A DNA stretch of 9,080 nucleotides from Hyphomicrobiales bacterium (GCA_023266695.1 JAHFPO010000095.1:1-9080); one strand, 5' to 3'; shown: positions 1 through 7,990, numbered from the stretch's first letter. Numbers and translations are program-made. The notes: generated by a model not told the origin, from the letters alone.

Positions 1-838
1 GCCTCGGGTTGACCGCCGGCTCGTGCTCGAACACGTCGAGTCCGGCGCCGGCGATCTCGCCGGCCTCGATCATGCGCGCGAGCGCATTCTCGTCGATCAC
101 CTCGCCGCGCGCCGTATTGACGATATAGGCCTCGGGCTTCAGCAACTTCAGCCGTCGCGCCGACAGCAAATGATAGGTCGCCGGCGTATGCGGGCAATTG
201 ATCGACACGATATCCATGCGCGCGAGCATCTGGTCGAGGCTCTCCCAATAGGTCGCCTCGAGCGCCTCTTCGATGTCGGGAGCGACGCGCCGGCGATTGT
301 GATAGTGGACCTGTAGGCCGAATGACCGCGCGCGGCGCGCGACCGCGCTGCCGATGCGGCCCATGCCGATGATACCGAGACGCTTGCCGGAAATCCGGTG
401 ACCGAGCATCCAGGTCGGCGACCAGCCTTCCCAATCCTTCTCCCCGCACAGCACCGTCGAGCCTTCCGCGAGCCGGCGCGGCACCGCCAGGATCAGCGCC
501 ATGGTCATGTCGGCGGTGTCTTCGGTCAGGACCCCCGGCGTGTTGGTCACCGTGATGCCGCGGGCGAGCGCGGTCGCGACATCGATATTGTCGACGCCGT
601 TGCCGAAATTGGCGACCAGCTTCAAATTACCGCCCGCCTGGGAGAGCACGGCGGCATCGATGCGGTCGGTAACGGTCGGCACCAGCACGTCGGCGGTCTT
701 CACCGCCTCGATGAGCTCGGCTTGACTGAGGGGGCGGTCGTCGACATTGAGCCTGGCGTCGAACAGCTCGCGCATGCGCGTCTCGACGCTCGCGGGCAAG
801 CGTCTGGTGACGACGACGAGTGGCTTCTTTTTCGGCAT
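1..838 (-). CDS. D-2-hydroxyacid dehydrogenase, partial (C-terminus off left edge)
   Basis: NAD(P)-dependent reductase of the D-isomer-specific 2-hydroxyacid dehydrogenase family, resembling glyoxylate/hydroxypyruvate reductases; expected cytosolic. The frame is open from ATG (cat at 836-838) to the edge, giving 279 residues of a usual 320-335. It begins MPKKKPLVVVTRRLP. The Rossmann motif GMGRIG lies at residues 158-163. The substrate-binding and catalytic Arg is R244 in VNTARGEVIDE, and the paired catalytic Glu is probably E273 in LDVFEHEP, 29 residues later as in the family. The catalytic His should lie just beyond position 1. A GGAG sequence sits upstream of the ATG. The gene is transcribed away from the SH3-domain gene, with a 190-nt gap in which I saw no clear promoter. 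Family assignment is firm; the exact substrate (glyoxylate, hydroxypyruvate or another 2-keto acid) is not determined by sequence. Confidence 0.93.
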   Translation of the reverse strand, partial: MPKKKPLVVVTRRLPASVETRMRELFDARLNVDDRPLSQAELIEAVKTADVLVPTVTDRIDAAVLSQAGGNLKLVANFGNGVDNIDVATALARGITVTNTPGVLTEDTADMTMALILAVPRRLAEGSTVLCGEKDWEGWSPTWMLGHRISGKRLGIIGMGRIGSAVARRARSFGLQVHYHNRRRVAPDIEEALEATYWESLDQMLARMDIVSINCPHTPATYHLLSARRLKLLKPEAYIVNTARGEVIDENALARMIEAGEIAGAGLDVFEHEPAVNPR

Positions 839-1028
839 CGCCCCGGTCCCGTGCTCCGGCGACCCTATGTTAACCGCAATGACCGATACTCGGCTTCGAC
901 CGTGCGCGGCCGGTCGGCGGTGCGGCCCTCTCTAGCAGACGTATTTCCAAACACAAAGTTGAGGGCGAGCCTTGACAGGCGTACGGGCGGACGGCCTCTT
1001 GCGAATCGAAAAGGAACAACGGACGACG

Positions 1029-1562
1029 ATGTCACCCTTCGCCCGGCGAGGAAAATGGAGGTTGCTTGCGGCGCTCTTGTTCGCGCTGCTCTCTCCCGTG
1101 GCGGTCGTGGCCGCAGCGGAATCCGCGCGCGCGGCGAGCAGCCTGCCGGTGCCGCGTTTCGTCAGCCTCAAGACCGACAAGGTCAATATCCGCGGAGGAC
1201 CGTCCCGCGAGCATGAGGTGACCTGGGTCTTCACCCGGGTGGGACTTCCGGTCGAGATCACGGCCGAATCCGAGAATTGGCGGCGCATCCGCGACGCCGA
1301 AGGAGCGGAAGGCTGGGTCTATCATTCGTTGCTCTCCGGCCGGCGCACGGTTCTGGTTGTGCCCTGGTCGAAGAATGAATCCTTCGCGCTCTACGAGCGT
1401 CCGGACAAGTCCGCCGGAATCACGGCCGAGCTTCAGTCCGGCGTCCTCGGCACGGTCAAGAACTGCAACGGCAAATGGTGCCGCATCTTCGGCGATGGTT
1501 TCGACGGCTATATGGAACAGGAACGCCTGTGGGGCGTCTATCCGAGCGAATCGATCGAATGA
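1029..1562 (+). CDS. Secreted/periplasmic protein with two bacterial SH3-like domains
   Basis: A 177-residue exported protein of unknown function. Residues 1-35 form a signal peptide: basic start (ARRGKWR), hydrophobic core LLAALLFALLSPVAVVAAA, and a likely cleavage site after ARA at 33-35. Two SH3-like repeats follow, at about 45-111 (with VNIRGGPS, typical of bacterial SH3 type 3/4) and about 117-177. The second contains C146 and C151 in NCNGKWC, possibly a periplasmic disulfide. I chose ATG 1029 over the in-frame TTG at 972 because the signal peptide starts there; AAGGA at 1011-1015 is the nearest ribosome site and is rather far. Such domains commonly bind peptidoglycan or peptides, so a cell-envelope role is inferred. 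It ends 29 nt from the end of convergent irr. Homologues are often annotated only as SH3 domain-containing protein. Confidence 0.85.
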   Translation: MSPFARRGKWRLLAALLFALLSPVAVVAAAESARAASSLPVPRFVSLKTDKVNIRGGPSREHEVTWVFTRVGLPVEITAESENWRRIRDAEGAEGWVYHSLLSGRRTVLVVPWSKNESFALYERPDKSAGITAELQSGVLGTVKNCNGKWCRIFGDGFDGYMEQERLWGVYPSESIE

Positions 1563-1569
1563 ACAGCTG

Positions 1570-1602
1570 AGAGCGGGCTAATACCGATTGCTCAATCGCT
1601 CT
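1570..1602. terminator. Nested inverted repeats between convergent SH3 gene and irr
   Basis: The 29-nt convergent gap and the irr stop codon overlap nested symmetry: CGATTG (1585-1590) and CAATCG (1593-1598) with a 2-nt centre, flanked by AGAGCG (1570-1575) and CGCTCT (1597-1602). Either pairing could form in transcripts from both directions. There is no T-run on either side, so this is at best a weak intrinsic terminator or an mRNA 3'-end stabiliser. Confidence 0.3.
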
Positions 1603-2101
1603 TGCGGCGCAGACGGACAATGATGTCGATGCGTGCGACATCGAAACCGTCGGGCGGGGTCGGATGCCTGCCGACCAGGAGCTCGGCACCCGGAATGTCC
1701 AGCAGCCGGCTGTCGCCCTCGACATAGAAATGGTGATGTTCGGAAGCGTTGGTATCGAAATAGGTCTTCGACCCGTCGACCGCAATCTCGCGCAACAGTC
1801 CAGCCTCGGTGAACTGATGAAGCGTATTGTAGACGGTGGCGAGCGAAACCGGGAAGCGGGCGCGCAGCGCATCCTCGTGCAGCATTTCGGCGGTCAGGTG
1901 TCGGTCGCCCTTGGCGAACAGCAACCAGCCGAGCGCCAACCGCTGGCGCGTCGGCCTGAGGCCCACCTCGCGCAGCATTTCGCGCACGTCATGAAACGGA
2001 CAGCCGGTCCGGCGGCCGGCGGCCGGCTCGACGCGCAGCCGCTCCACCGGCAGTTCGGCGTCCTCGTCCTCGATGATGAACCGGCGAGGGGTCTCGTTCA
2101 T
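1592..2101 (-). CDS. irr: Irr, heme-responsive iron regulator (Fur family)
   Basis: A 169-residue transcription factor of the Fur superfamily matching Irr, the rhizobial regulator that controls heme synthesis and iron genes according to heme status. Residues 33-38 are GCPFHD, a Cys-Pro heme regulatory motif (C34-P35); Bradyrhizobium Irr has Trp where this has Phe. The winged-helix part covers about 39-107 and contains LRPTRQR (48-54) and the recognition helix PVSLATVYNTLHQF (84-97). The dimerisation/metal part has the cluster H122-H123-H124 in SEHHHFYVE, the second heme-binding site in studied Irr proteins. Start ATG at 2101-2099 gives the usual Irr N-terminus; the ribosome site is weak (GGATC). 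It is divergent from fabA and convergent with the SH3 gene. Heme-triggered turnover is known for Bradyrhizobium Irr and is only inferred here. Confidence 0.93.
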   Translation of the reverse strand: MNETPRRFIIEDEDAELPVERLRVEPAAGRRTGCPFHDVREMLREVGLRPTRQRLALGWLLFAKGDRHLTAEMLHEDALRARFPVSLATVYNTLHQFTEAGLLREIAVDGSKTYFDTNASEHHHFYVEGDSRLLDIPGAELLVGRHPTPPDGFDVARIDIIVRLRRKSD

Positions 2102-2196
2102 GGTTGATCCATAAAGCTAACGCACTTTCCCATACACATGACCCCCGCCAGAAGCTCTGAGCATCCCGCGGCAAGTCCCGATTGTTGATCTTGCCT

Positions 2197-2225
2197 ATGA
2201 TAAGAAGCCATGGTGGCTGGTGCAA
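2197..2225 (-). promoter_or_regulatory. Candidate sigma-70 promoter for irr
   Basis: On the minus strand TTGCAC (2225-2220) and TATCAT (2202-2197) are separated by exactly 17 nt, matching 3/6 and 5/6 of the -35 and -10 consensus. Transcription would begin near 2190, giving a leader of about 90 nt before the irr ATG. No clear iron control element (ICE) was recognised nearby. Confidence 0.4.
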
Positions 2226-2232
2226 CAGCCGC

Positions 2233-2246
2233 AAAGACAAGTCTTT
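2233..2246. repeat. Inverted repeat AAAGAC-AA-GTCTTT in the irr/fabA divergent region
   Basis: Perfect 6-bp arms (2233-2238 and 2241-2246) with a 2-bp centre form a compact dyad of the size bound by dimeric repressors. It sits 8 bp upstream of the candidate irr -35 and 129 bp before the fabA start, so a bound protein could affect either gene. The binding factor is unknown. Confidence 0.35.
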
Positions 2247-2288
2247 TCAATGGCAAACGATCATTTCAGCCGCCGGTTCGGGGGGAGG

Positions 2289-2338
2289 TTGATTTTGAGG
2301 CGGCCCGTCACTGTGTTAGGAAATCACCGAAATTCCTA
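2289..2338 (+). promoter_or_regulatory. Candidate fabA promoter/operator with 6-bp inverted repeat
   Basis: TTGATTTTGAGG at 2289-2300 offers overlapping -35-like hexamers, with TA-rich GTGTTAGG about 15-19 nt downstream; no exact -10 is present. Overlapping this is TAGGAA (2317-2322), 10 nt, then TTCCTA (2333-2338), a perfect 6-bp dyad centred 47 bp before the fabA ATG. That is a reasonable place for a repressor of the fab operon, but no known operator was recognised. Confidence 0.3.
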
Positions 2339-2374
2339 GCCGCCAACAAACGGTGGGTGATCCGAAGCGAGGCT

Positions 2375-2908
2375 ATGACCCAGACGCGCACGAGTTTCGA
2401 CTACGAAGATCTGCTTGCCTGCGGGCGTGGCGAGTTGTTCGGTGCTGGCAACGCTCAGTTGCCGCTGCCGCCGATGTTGATGTTTGATCGCATTTCCGAG
2501 ATCGCGGAGGAAGGCGGCGAACACGGCAAAGGGCTGGTGCGCGCCGAACTCGAGGTGAAGCCCGACCTCTGGTTCTTTGCCTGTCATTTCAAGGGCGATC
2601 CGGTCATGCCGGGCTGCCTCGGGGTCGACGCCTTGTGGCAGCTCTTGGGGTTTTTCCTCGGCTGGCTCGGTTCGACCGGGAGAGGCCGAGCCTTGGGGGT
2701 TGGCGAGATCAAATTCTCAGGCCAGGTTTTGCCCACGGTCAAGAAAGTGATCTATGGCATCGACATCAAGCGCGTCATGCGCTCCAAGCTCGTACTCGGC
2801 ATCGCCGACGGCTGGCTGTCCGCCGACGGAGAAGTGATCTACCGCGCCGCGGACCTCAAGGTCGGCTTGTTTCGTGTCGACGCCGAGCCCGCGACGGCGG
2901 AAGCCTGA
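2375..2908 (+). CDS. fabA: FabA, 3-hydroxydecanoyl-ACP dehydratase/isomerase
   Basis: Bifunctional cytosolic enzyme of the type II fatty acid synthase: it dehydrates 3-hydroxydecanoyl-ACP and isomerises trans-2-decenoyl-ACP to cis-3-decenoyl-ACP, the branch point for unsaturated fatty acids. The 177 residues match the usual 171-172. The hot-dog-fold active site is intact: H71 in WFFACHFKGDPVMPGCLG and D85 in GVDALWQ, equivalent to H70 and D84 of the E. coli enzyme. The frame stays open upstream to an ATG at 2210, but that 55-residue extension has no family counterpart; ATG 2375, with GCGAGG just before it, begins MTQTRTSFDYEDLL as expected. It is the first gene of the fabA-fabB-fabI set, 72 nt ahead of fabB, and divergent from irr. 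Confidence 0.96.
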   Translation: MTQTRTSFDYEDLLACGRGELFGAGNAQLPLPPMLMFDRISEIAEEGGEHGKGLVRAELEVKPDLWFFACHFKGDPVMPGCLGVDALWQLLGFFLGWLGSTGRGRALGVGEIKFSGQVLPTVKKVIYGIDIKRVMRSKLVLGIADGWLSADGEVIYRAADLKVGLFRVDAEPATAEA

Positions 2909-2980
2909 AGCGGAAAGGCGGAAATCGCTGCTGGCGAGGTTCCGTCTTCCCTGGCGAAATGACGGATCGACGAGGCAGAC

Positions 2981-4198
2981 ATGCGACGGGTCGTTGTCAC
3001 CGGGATGGGCATCGTTTCGTCCATCGGCAATAATACGCAAGAGGTGCTCGCGAGCCTGCGCGAGGCCAAGAGCGGCATCTCCTTTTCCGAGGACTACGCC
3101 AAGCTCGGCTTCCGCTGCCAGGTCCATGGCGCGCCTTCGCTCGATCCGAGCGCAATCGTCGATCGCCGCGCGCTGCGTTTCCACGGCGGCGGCACGGCGT
3201 GGAATCACGTCGCGATGGATCAGGCAATCCGCGATGCGGGCCTGGAGGAGCGCGAGATCAGCCACGACAAGACCGGCATCATCATGGGCTCGGGCGGGCC
3301 TTCGACGCGCGCAATCGTCGAGGCCGCCGACGTGACGAGGGCCAAGGGCCCGAAGCGGGTCGGTCCCTTCGCGGTGCCCAAGGCGATGTCGTCGACCGCC
3401 TCGGCGACGCTCGCGACCTGGTTCAGGATCAAGGGCGTCAATTATTCGATCTCTTCGGCCTGCGCGACCTCCAACCATTGCATCGGCAACGGTTACGAAC
3501 TGATCCAGGCGGGAAAGCAGGACTTGATCTTCGCCGGCGGCTGCGAGGAGCTCGACTGGACGCTGTCGGTGCTGTTCGACGCCATGGGTGCCATGTCCTC
3601 GAGCTTCAATGCGACGCCCGCGACCGCCTCGCGCGCCTATGACGCGAACCGCGACGGCTTCGTCATCGCCGGCGGCGCCGGAGTCGTCGTGCTGGAGGAA
3701 CTCGAACATGCCAAGGCCCGCGGCGCCAAGATCTACGGCGAGGTCGCCGGCTATGGCGCTACCTCCGACGGCCACGACATGGTGCAGCCTTCGGGCGAGG
3801 GCGCGGTGCGCTGTATGAAAATGGCGCTCGCCGGCGTGAAGGCTCCGGTCGATTACATCAATCCGCACGCGACCTCGACACCGGTCGGCGACATCAAGGA
3901 GATCGAGGCGATCCGCGTAGTGTTCGGAGCAAAATGCCCGCCGATTTCGGCCACCAAGTCCCTGACCGGCCATTCGCTGGGGGCCACCGGGGTGCAGGAA
4001 GCGATCTATTCGCTCCTGATGATGAACAATGGCTTCATCTGCGAGAGCGCGAACATCGAGGAACTTGATCCCGCCTTCGCCGATATGCCGATCGTGCGCA
4101 AGCGAAAGGACAACGTGAAGATCAATTGCGTGCTCTCGAACTCCTTCGGTTTCGGCGGCACCAATGCGACATTGGCTTTGAAGCGGCTCGAGGCATGA
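2981..4198 (+). CDS. fabB: FabB, beta-ketoacyl-ACP synthase I
   Basis: Condensing enzyme that elongates the cis-3-decenoyl-ACP made by FabA, the second step committed to unsaturated fatty acids; it also elongates saturated chains. The thiolase-fold catalytic triad is intact: C161 in SISSACATSNHCIG, H296 in NPHATSTPVGD and H331 in KSLTGHSLGATG, each two residues below the E. coli FabB numbers 163/298/333. Length is 405, against 406 in E. coli. The C-terminal NSFGFGGTNATL motif is present. The start ATG has GAGG (2972-2975) five bases upstream. In the 72-nt gap after fabA, TCCGTC (2941-2946) and GACGGA (2961-2966) could form a small intercistronic hairpin before the ribosome site. Pairing with FabA rather than lying in a fabD-G-F set supports FabB over FabF. 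Confidence 0.96.
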   Translation: MRRVVVTGMGIVSSIGNNTQEVLASLREAKSGISFSEDYAKLGFRCQVHGAPSLDPSAIVDRRALRFHGGGTAWNHVAMDQAIRDAGLEEREISHDKTGIIMGSGGPSTRAIVEAADVTRAKGPKRVGPFAVPKAMSSTASATLATWFRIKGVNYSISSACATSNHCIGNGYELIQAGKQDLIFAGGCEELDWTLSVLFDAMGAMSSSFNATPATASRAYDANRDGFVIAGGAGVVVLEELEHAKARGAKIYGEVAGYGATSDGHDMVQPSGEGAVRCMKMALAGVKAPVDYINPHATSTPVGDIKEIEAIRVVFGAKCPPISATKSLTGHSLGATGVQEAIYSLLMMNNGFICESANIEELDPAFADMPIVRKRKDNVKINCVLSNSFGFGGTNATLALKRLEA

Positions 4199-4204
4199 AC
4201 CGTT

Positions 4205-4232
4205 CTCCCTCTTTTCATCAGGGGGCAGGGAG
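4205..4232 (+). repeat. Intercistronic inverted repeat between fabB and fabI
   Basis: CTCCCT (4205-4210) and AGGGAG (4227-4232) can form a 6-bp stem with a 16-nt loop in the 55-nt gap. The fabI ribosome site GAGG (4238-4241) lies just outside the stem. With no T-run following, it is not a terminator; a processing or stability element is possible. Confidence 0.3.
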
Positions 4233-4253
4233 TAAGAGAGGAAGCGCACTTTG

Positions 4254-5096
4254 ATGCAGAAGCTCATGCAGAATAAACGCGGCCTCGTGATGGGGGTCGC
4301 CAACGACCACTCGATTGCTTGGGGCATCGCCAAGACGCTGGCTGCGCATGGCGCCGGTCTAGCCTTCACCTATCAGGGCGAGTCGCTCGGCAAGCGGGTG
4401 AAGCCGCTGGCGCAATCGGTCGGCTCCGACATCGTGCTGCCCTGCGACGTGGAAGACCTGGCCACCGTCGATGCGGTGTTCGCCGAGCTCGGCAAGCGCT
4501 GGGGTAAGCTTGATTTCCTCGTCCACGCCATCGGTTTCTCCGACAAGAACGAGCTCAGGGGTCGCTATGCCGACACCACGCGCGAGAACTTCGTGCGCAC
4601 CATGCTGGTCTCTTGCTTCTCCTTTACCGAAGTGGCGAAGCGCGCGGCGGCGCTGATGCCCAATGGCGGGGCGATGGTGACGCTGACCTATAACGGCGGT
4701 CAGCGGGCGATGCCGAACTATAACGTGATGGGGCTCGCCAAGGCCGCGCTGGAATCCTCGGTGCGCTATCTCGCCGTCGATTTCGGCGCCAACGGAATTC
4801 GTGTCAATGCGATATCGTCAGGACCGATCCGCACGCTCGCGGGCGCTGGCATCACCGATGCGCGACTGATGTTCGCCTTCCAGCAGCAGCATTCGCCGCT
4901 GCATCGCGGCGTGACGCTCGAGGAACTTGGCGGCGCCGGGCTCTATCTGCTGTCGGAGCTTTCAGGCGGCGTCACCGGCGAAATCCATTTCGTCGACGCC
5001 GGCTATAACATCATCTCGATGCCGCATCCGGACGCGCTTAAGGCAGAGGAAGAAGCGGGAGCGAAGACCGGTATCGAAGCCAAGGCCGCGGAGTAA
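4254..5096 (+). CDS. fabI: FabI, NADH-type enoyl-ACP reductase
   Basis: Reduces trans-2-enoyl-ACP to acyl-ACP, the last step of each elongation cycle; a divergent member of the short-chain dehydrogenase superfamily and the triclosan target in other bacteria. The nucleotide-binding N-terminus is KRGLVMGVANDHSIAWGIA. Catalytic residues fall at Y146 (LTYNGG), Y156 and K163 (NYNVMGLAKAALE), exactly the E. coli numbering, which supports ATG 4254 as the start; a TTG at 4251, one codon earlier, is closer to the ideal distance from GAGG (4238-4241). G94 (AIGF) corresponds to E. coli G93. Position 203 is Ala rather than the Phe of E. coli. At 280 residues it has a charged, Ala/Glu-rich C-terminal tail longer than the E. 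coli protein. Last recognised gene of the fab set. Confidence 0.95.
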   Translation: MQKLMQNKRGLVMGVANDHSIAWGIAKTLAAHGAGLAFTYQGESLGKRVKPLAQSVGSDIVLPCDVEDLATVDAVFAELGKRWGKLDFLVHAIGFSDKNELRGRYADTTRENFVRTMLVSCFSFTEVAKRAAALMPNGGAMVTLTYNGGQRAMPNYNVMGLAKAALESSVRYLAVDFGANGIRVNAISSGPIRTLAGAGITDARLMFAFQQQHSPLHRGVTLEELGGAGLYLLSELSGGVTGEIHFVDAGYNIISMPHPDALKAEEEAGAKTGIEAKAAE

Positions 5097-5103
5097 TTCG
5101 GCG

Positions 5104-5223
5104 TTGAATCCGGAGAGAGACATCGATGCTGCCGTCGTCCGCCGGGCTTGGCTCAAGCTTGCGACCGGCTTGATCGCGCTCGCCCTCGTTGGTGCGATTT
5201 GGATGACGTGGCATTGGGGCTGA
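5104..5223 (+). CDS. Possible 39-residue single-pass membrane protein
   Basis: A short frame starting with TTG eight bases after the fabI stop and ending in TGA. GCGGAG (5088-5093), at the end of fabI, lies 10 nt upstream, suitable for translational coupling. The product has an acidic N-terminus (NPERDIDAA), a basic patch RRAWLK, and one hydrophobic segment LATGLIALALVGAIWMTWHW. The positive charges before the segment predict an N-in, C-out topology. I recognise no family. It could be a real small inner-membrane protein co-transcribed with fabI, or a chance frame in a 3' region; the position, ribosome site and well-formed membrane helix favour a gene, while the TTG start and small size argue against. 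Confidence 0.4.
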   Translation: MNPERDIDAAVVRRAWLKLATGLIALALVGAIWMTWHWG

Positions 5224-5267
5224 GCGATATCGCCGGACCCGCAAACTCTAGCTATGTCTATGTAATC

Positions 5268-5301
5268 AAATAAGAAAAAGAGCGGCCCCAGGGCCGCTCT
5301 T
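5268..5301 (-). terminator. Rho-independent terminator of pnp (possibly bidirectional)
   Basis: An 11-bp perfect stem (5278-5288 with 5291-5301, GC-rich core GCGGCCC) lies 51 nt after the pnp stop. Read on the minus strand it is followed by TTTCTTATTT, giving a classic U-rich tail. On the plus strand, for fabI and the small frame, only TTGCTGTCTT follows, so termination there should be weaker. Confidence 0.9.
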
Positions 5302-5352
5302 GCTGTCTTCCAGGTCGTCTTCACCGCTTGGGATGAAGGCGATGTTCGCTCA

Positions 5353-7431
<2,079 letters not shown>

Positions 7432-7521
7432 CGCGCCATCGGCCTGGCGCGCGAGCTTGCCGGTTTCTAGGACGAGGCGTCTGCCTCCCCAGTCGATTTC
7501 CTAGCGATGAATGTCGAACAT
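7432..7521 (-). other. pnp: Original 5' end of pnp with in-frame TAG at codon 7
   Basis: From ATG (cat at 7519-7521) the reading is MFDIHR, stop, EIDWGGRRLVLETGKLARQ and on into the intact pnp frame. Alphaproteobacterial PNPases typically begin MFDIHREEIDWGG, so codon 7 (cta at 7501-7503 on the plus strand) replaces a Glu codon; a single G-to-T change from GAG explains it. No other ATG, GTG or TTG occurs in frame before the GTG at 7431. Explanations are a sequencing error, a genuine nonsense mutation, or stop-codon readthrough. Confidence 0.85.
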
Positions 7522-7530
7522 GTAAATGAT

Positions 7531-7559
7531 CCATGGCTTGTGGAGAAGGAAAGCCATGG
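7531..7559 (-). promoter_or_regulatory. Hairpin in the pnp leader next to the start codon
   Basis: On the pnp mRNA, CCATGGCTT (7559-7551) pairs perfectly with AAGCCATGG (7539-7531) around an 11-nt pyrimidine-rich loop. The stem ends nine bases before the ATG at 7521 and occupies the place where a ribosome site would be, so it could limit initiation. In E. coli the pnp leader is a structured RNase III and PNPase target; an equivalent role here is inferred. Confidence 0.55.
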
Positions 7560-7638
7560 GCAAGACGGCGAGACGCTCGTTAGCGCGGCGAACGTGCGCG
7601 CTTGATGGGGAGCATCCGGCGATCCTGCCATGGCTTTC
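7549..7638 (-). repeat. Competing long-range stem in the rpsO-pnp spacer
   Basis: The arm at 7559-7549 is also perfectly complementary over 11 bp to 7638-7628, and with small bulges the match extends toward 7647 and 7542. This stem and the hairpin at 7531-7559 exclude each other. The roughly 68-nt loop contains a further 6-bp hairpin (AGCGCG 7582-7587 with CGCGCT 7597-7602). Confidence 0.5.
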
Positions 7639-7660
7639 GTTTCTTCCGTTGGTTGTGCGA

Positions 7661-7674
7661 CGGCGGCGCCGCCG
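7661..7674. repeat. 14-bp GC palindrome in the rpsO-pnp spacer
   Basis: CGGCGGCGCCGCCG is fully self-complementary and lies 47 nt after the rpsO stop. No T-run follows on the minus strand, so it is not a standard terminator; pausing, processing or chance in GC-rich DNA are all possible. Confidence 0.3.
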
Positions 7675-7720
7675 CTGGTCGGCCGCGCGTGATCGGGCGG
7701 ACCCGCGCGGAATTCAGTTT

Positions 7721-7990
7721 TCAGCGGCGAATATCGAGACGGTCGATCAGCTTCTGGTAGCGCGCCTCGTCCTTCGACCTGAGATAATCGAGGAGAGTGC
7801 GCCGCTGCGAGACCATCTTGAGCAAACCGCGCCGCGAATGGTTGTCCTTGACGTGGGTCATGAAGTGCCCGGTCAAGTTGGTGATCCGTTCGGTCAGGAT
7901 CGCGACCTGCACCTCGGGCGAGCCAGTGTCGCCTGCTTTGGTGGCATATTCCTTGACGAGCGCCTGCTTGCGCTCGGCTGCAACCGACAT
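7721..7990 (-). CDS. rpsO: Ribosomal protein S15
   Basis: Small-subunit primary binding protein that organises the central domain of 16S rRNA and forms a bridge to the 50S subunit. The 89 residues match the usual 88-89. Signature segments include YATKAGDTGSPEVQVAILTERI, LTGHFMTHVKDNHSRRGLLKMVSQRR and the C-terminal LLDYLRSKDEARYQKLIDRLDIRR. The frame is open for 41 codons upstream, but ATG at 7990-7988 is preceded by AGAAGGAA eight bases away, which fixes the start. It lies between truB and pnp, in the conserved order. S15 represses its own translation by binding its leader in several phyla, and the structured leader here would suit this. Confidence 0.97.
   Translation of the reverse strand: MSVAAERKQALVKEYATKAGDTGSPEVQVAILTERITNLTGHFMTHVKDNHSRRGLLKMVSQRRTLLDYLRSKDEARYQKLIDRLDIRR

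Noticed and set aside
972..1000. Exact TTGACA at 972-977 as a -35 for the SH3 gene, and the TTG there as an alternative start
   Set aside because: No acceptable -10 at 16-18 nt (CCTCTT at 995-1000), and starting at TTG would bury the signal peptide behind 19 residues.
398..1216. 272-codon open frame on the plus strand
   Set aside because: Opposite-strand shadow of the D-2-hydroxyacid dehydrogenase codons, running on into the SH3 gene in another frame; no recognisable protein features.
2196..2201. Plus-strand TATGAT as a fabA -10
   Set aside because: No -35 at proper spacing and 174 nt from fabA; the same bases fit better as part of the minus-strand irr promoter.
2205..2213. Fourth copy of AAGCCATGG, shared with the pnp leader
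   Set aside because: A single 9-mer far from the other three, without their arrangement; probably coincidence.
2210..2374. In-frame 55-codon N-terminal extension of fabA
   Set aside because: FabA family length and N-terminus fit ATG 2375; the extension lies over apparent regulatory sequence and has no family similarity.
2717..4369. 550-codon minus-strand frame opposite fabA/fabB
   Set aside because: Shadow of fabB in GC-rich DNA; composition rich in Arg, His, Asp and Gly with no domain, while fabB on the plus strand has all catalytic residues.
5224..5233. 10-bp palindrome GCGATATCGC after the small frame
   Set aside because: Too short for a terminator stem and with no loop or T-run; likely chance.
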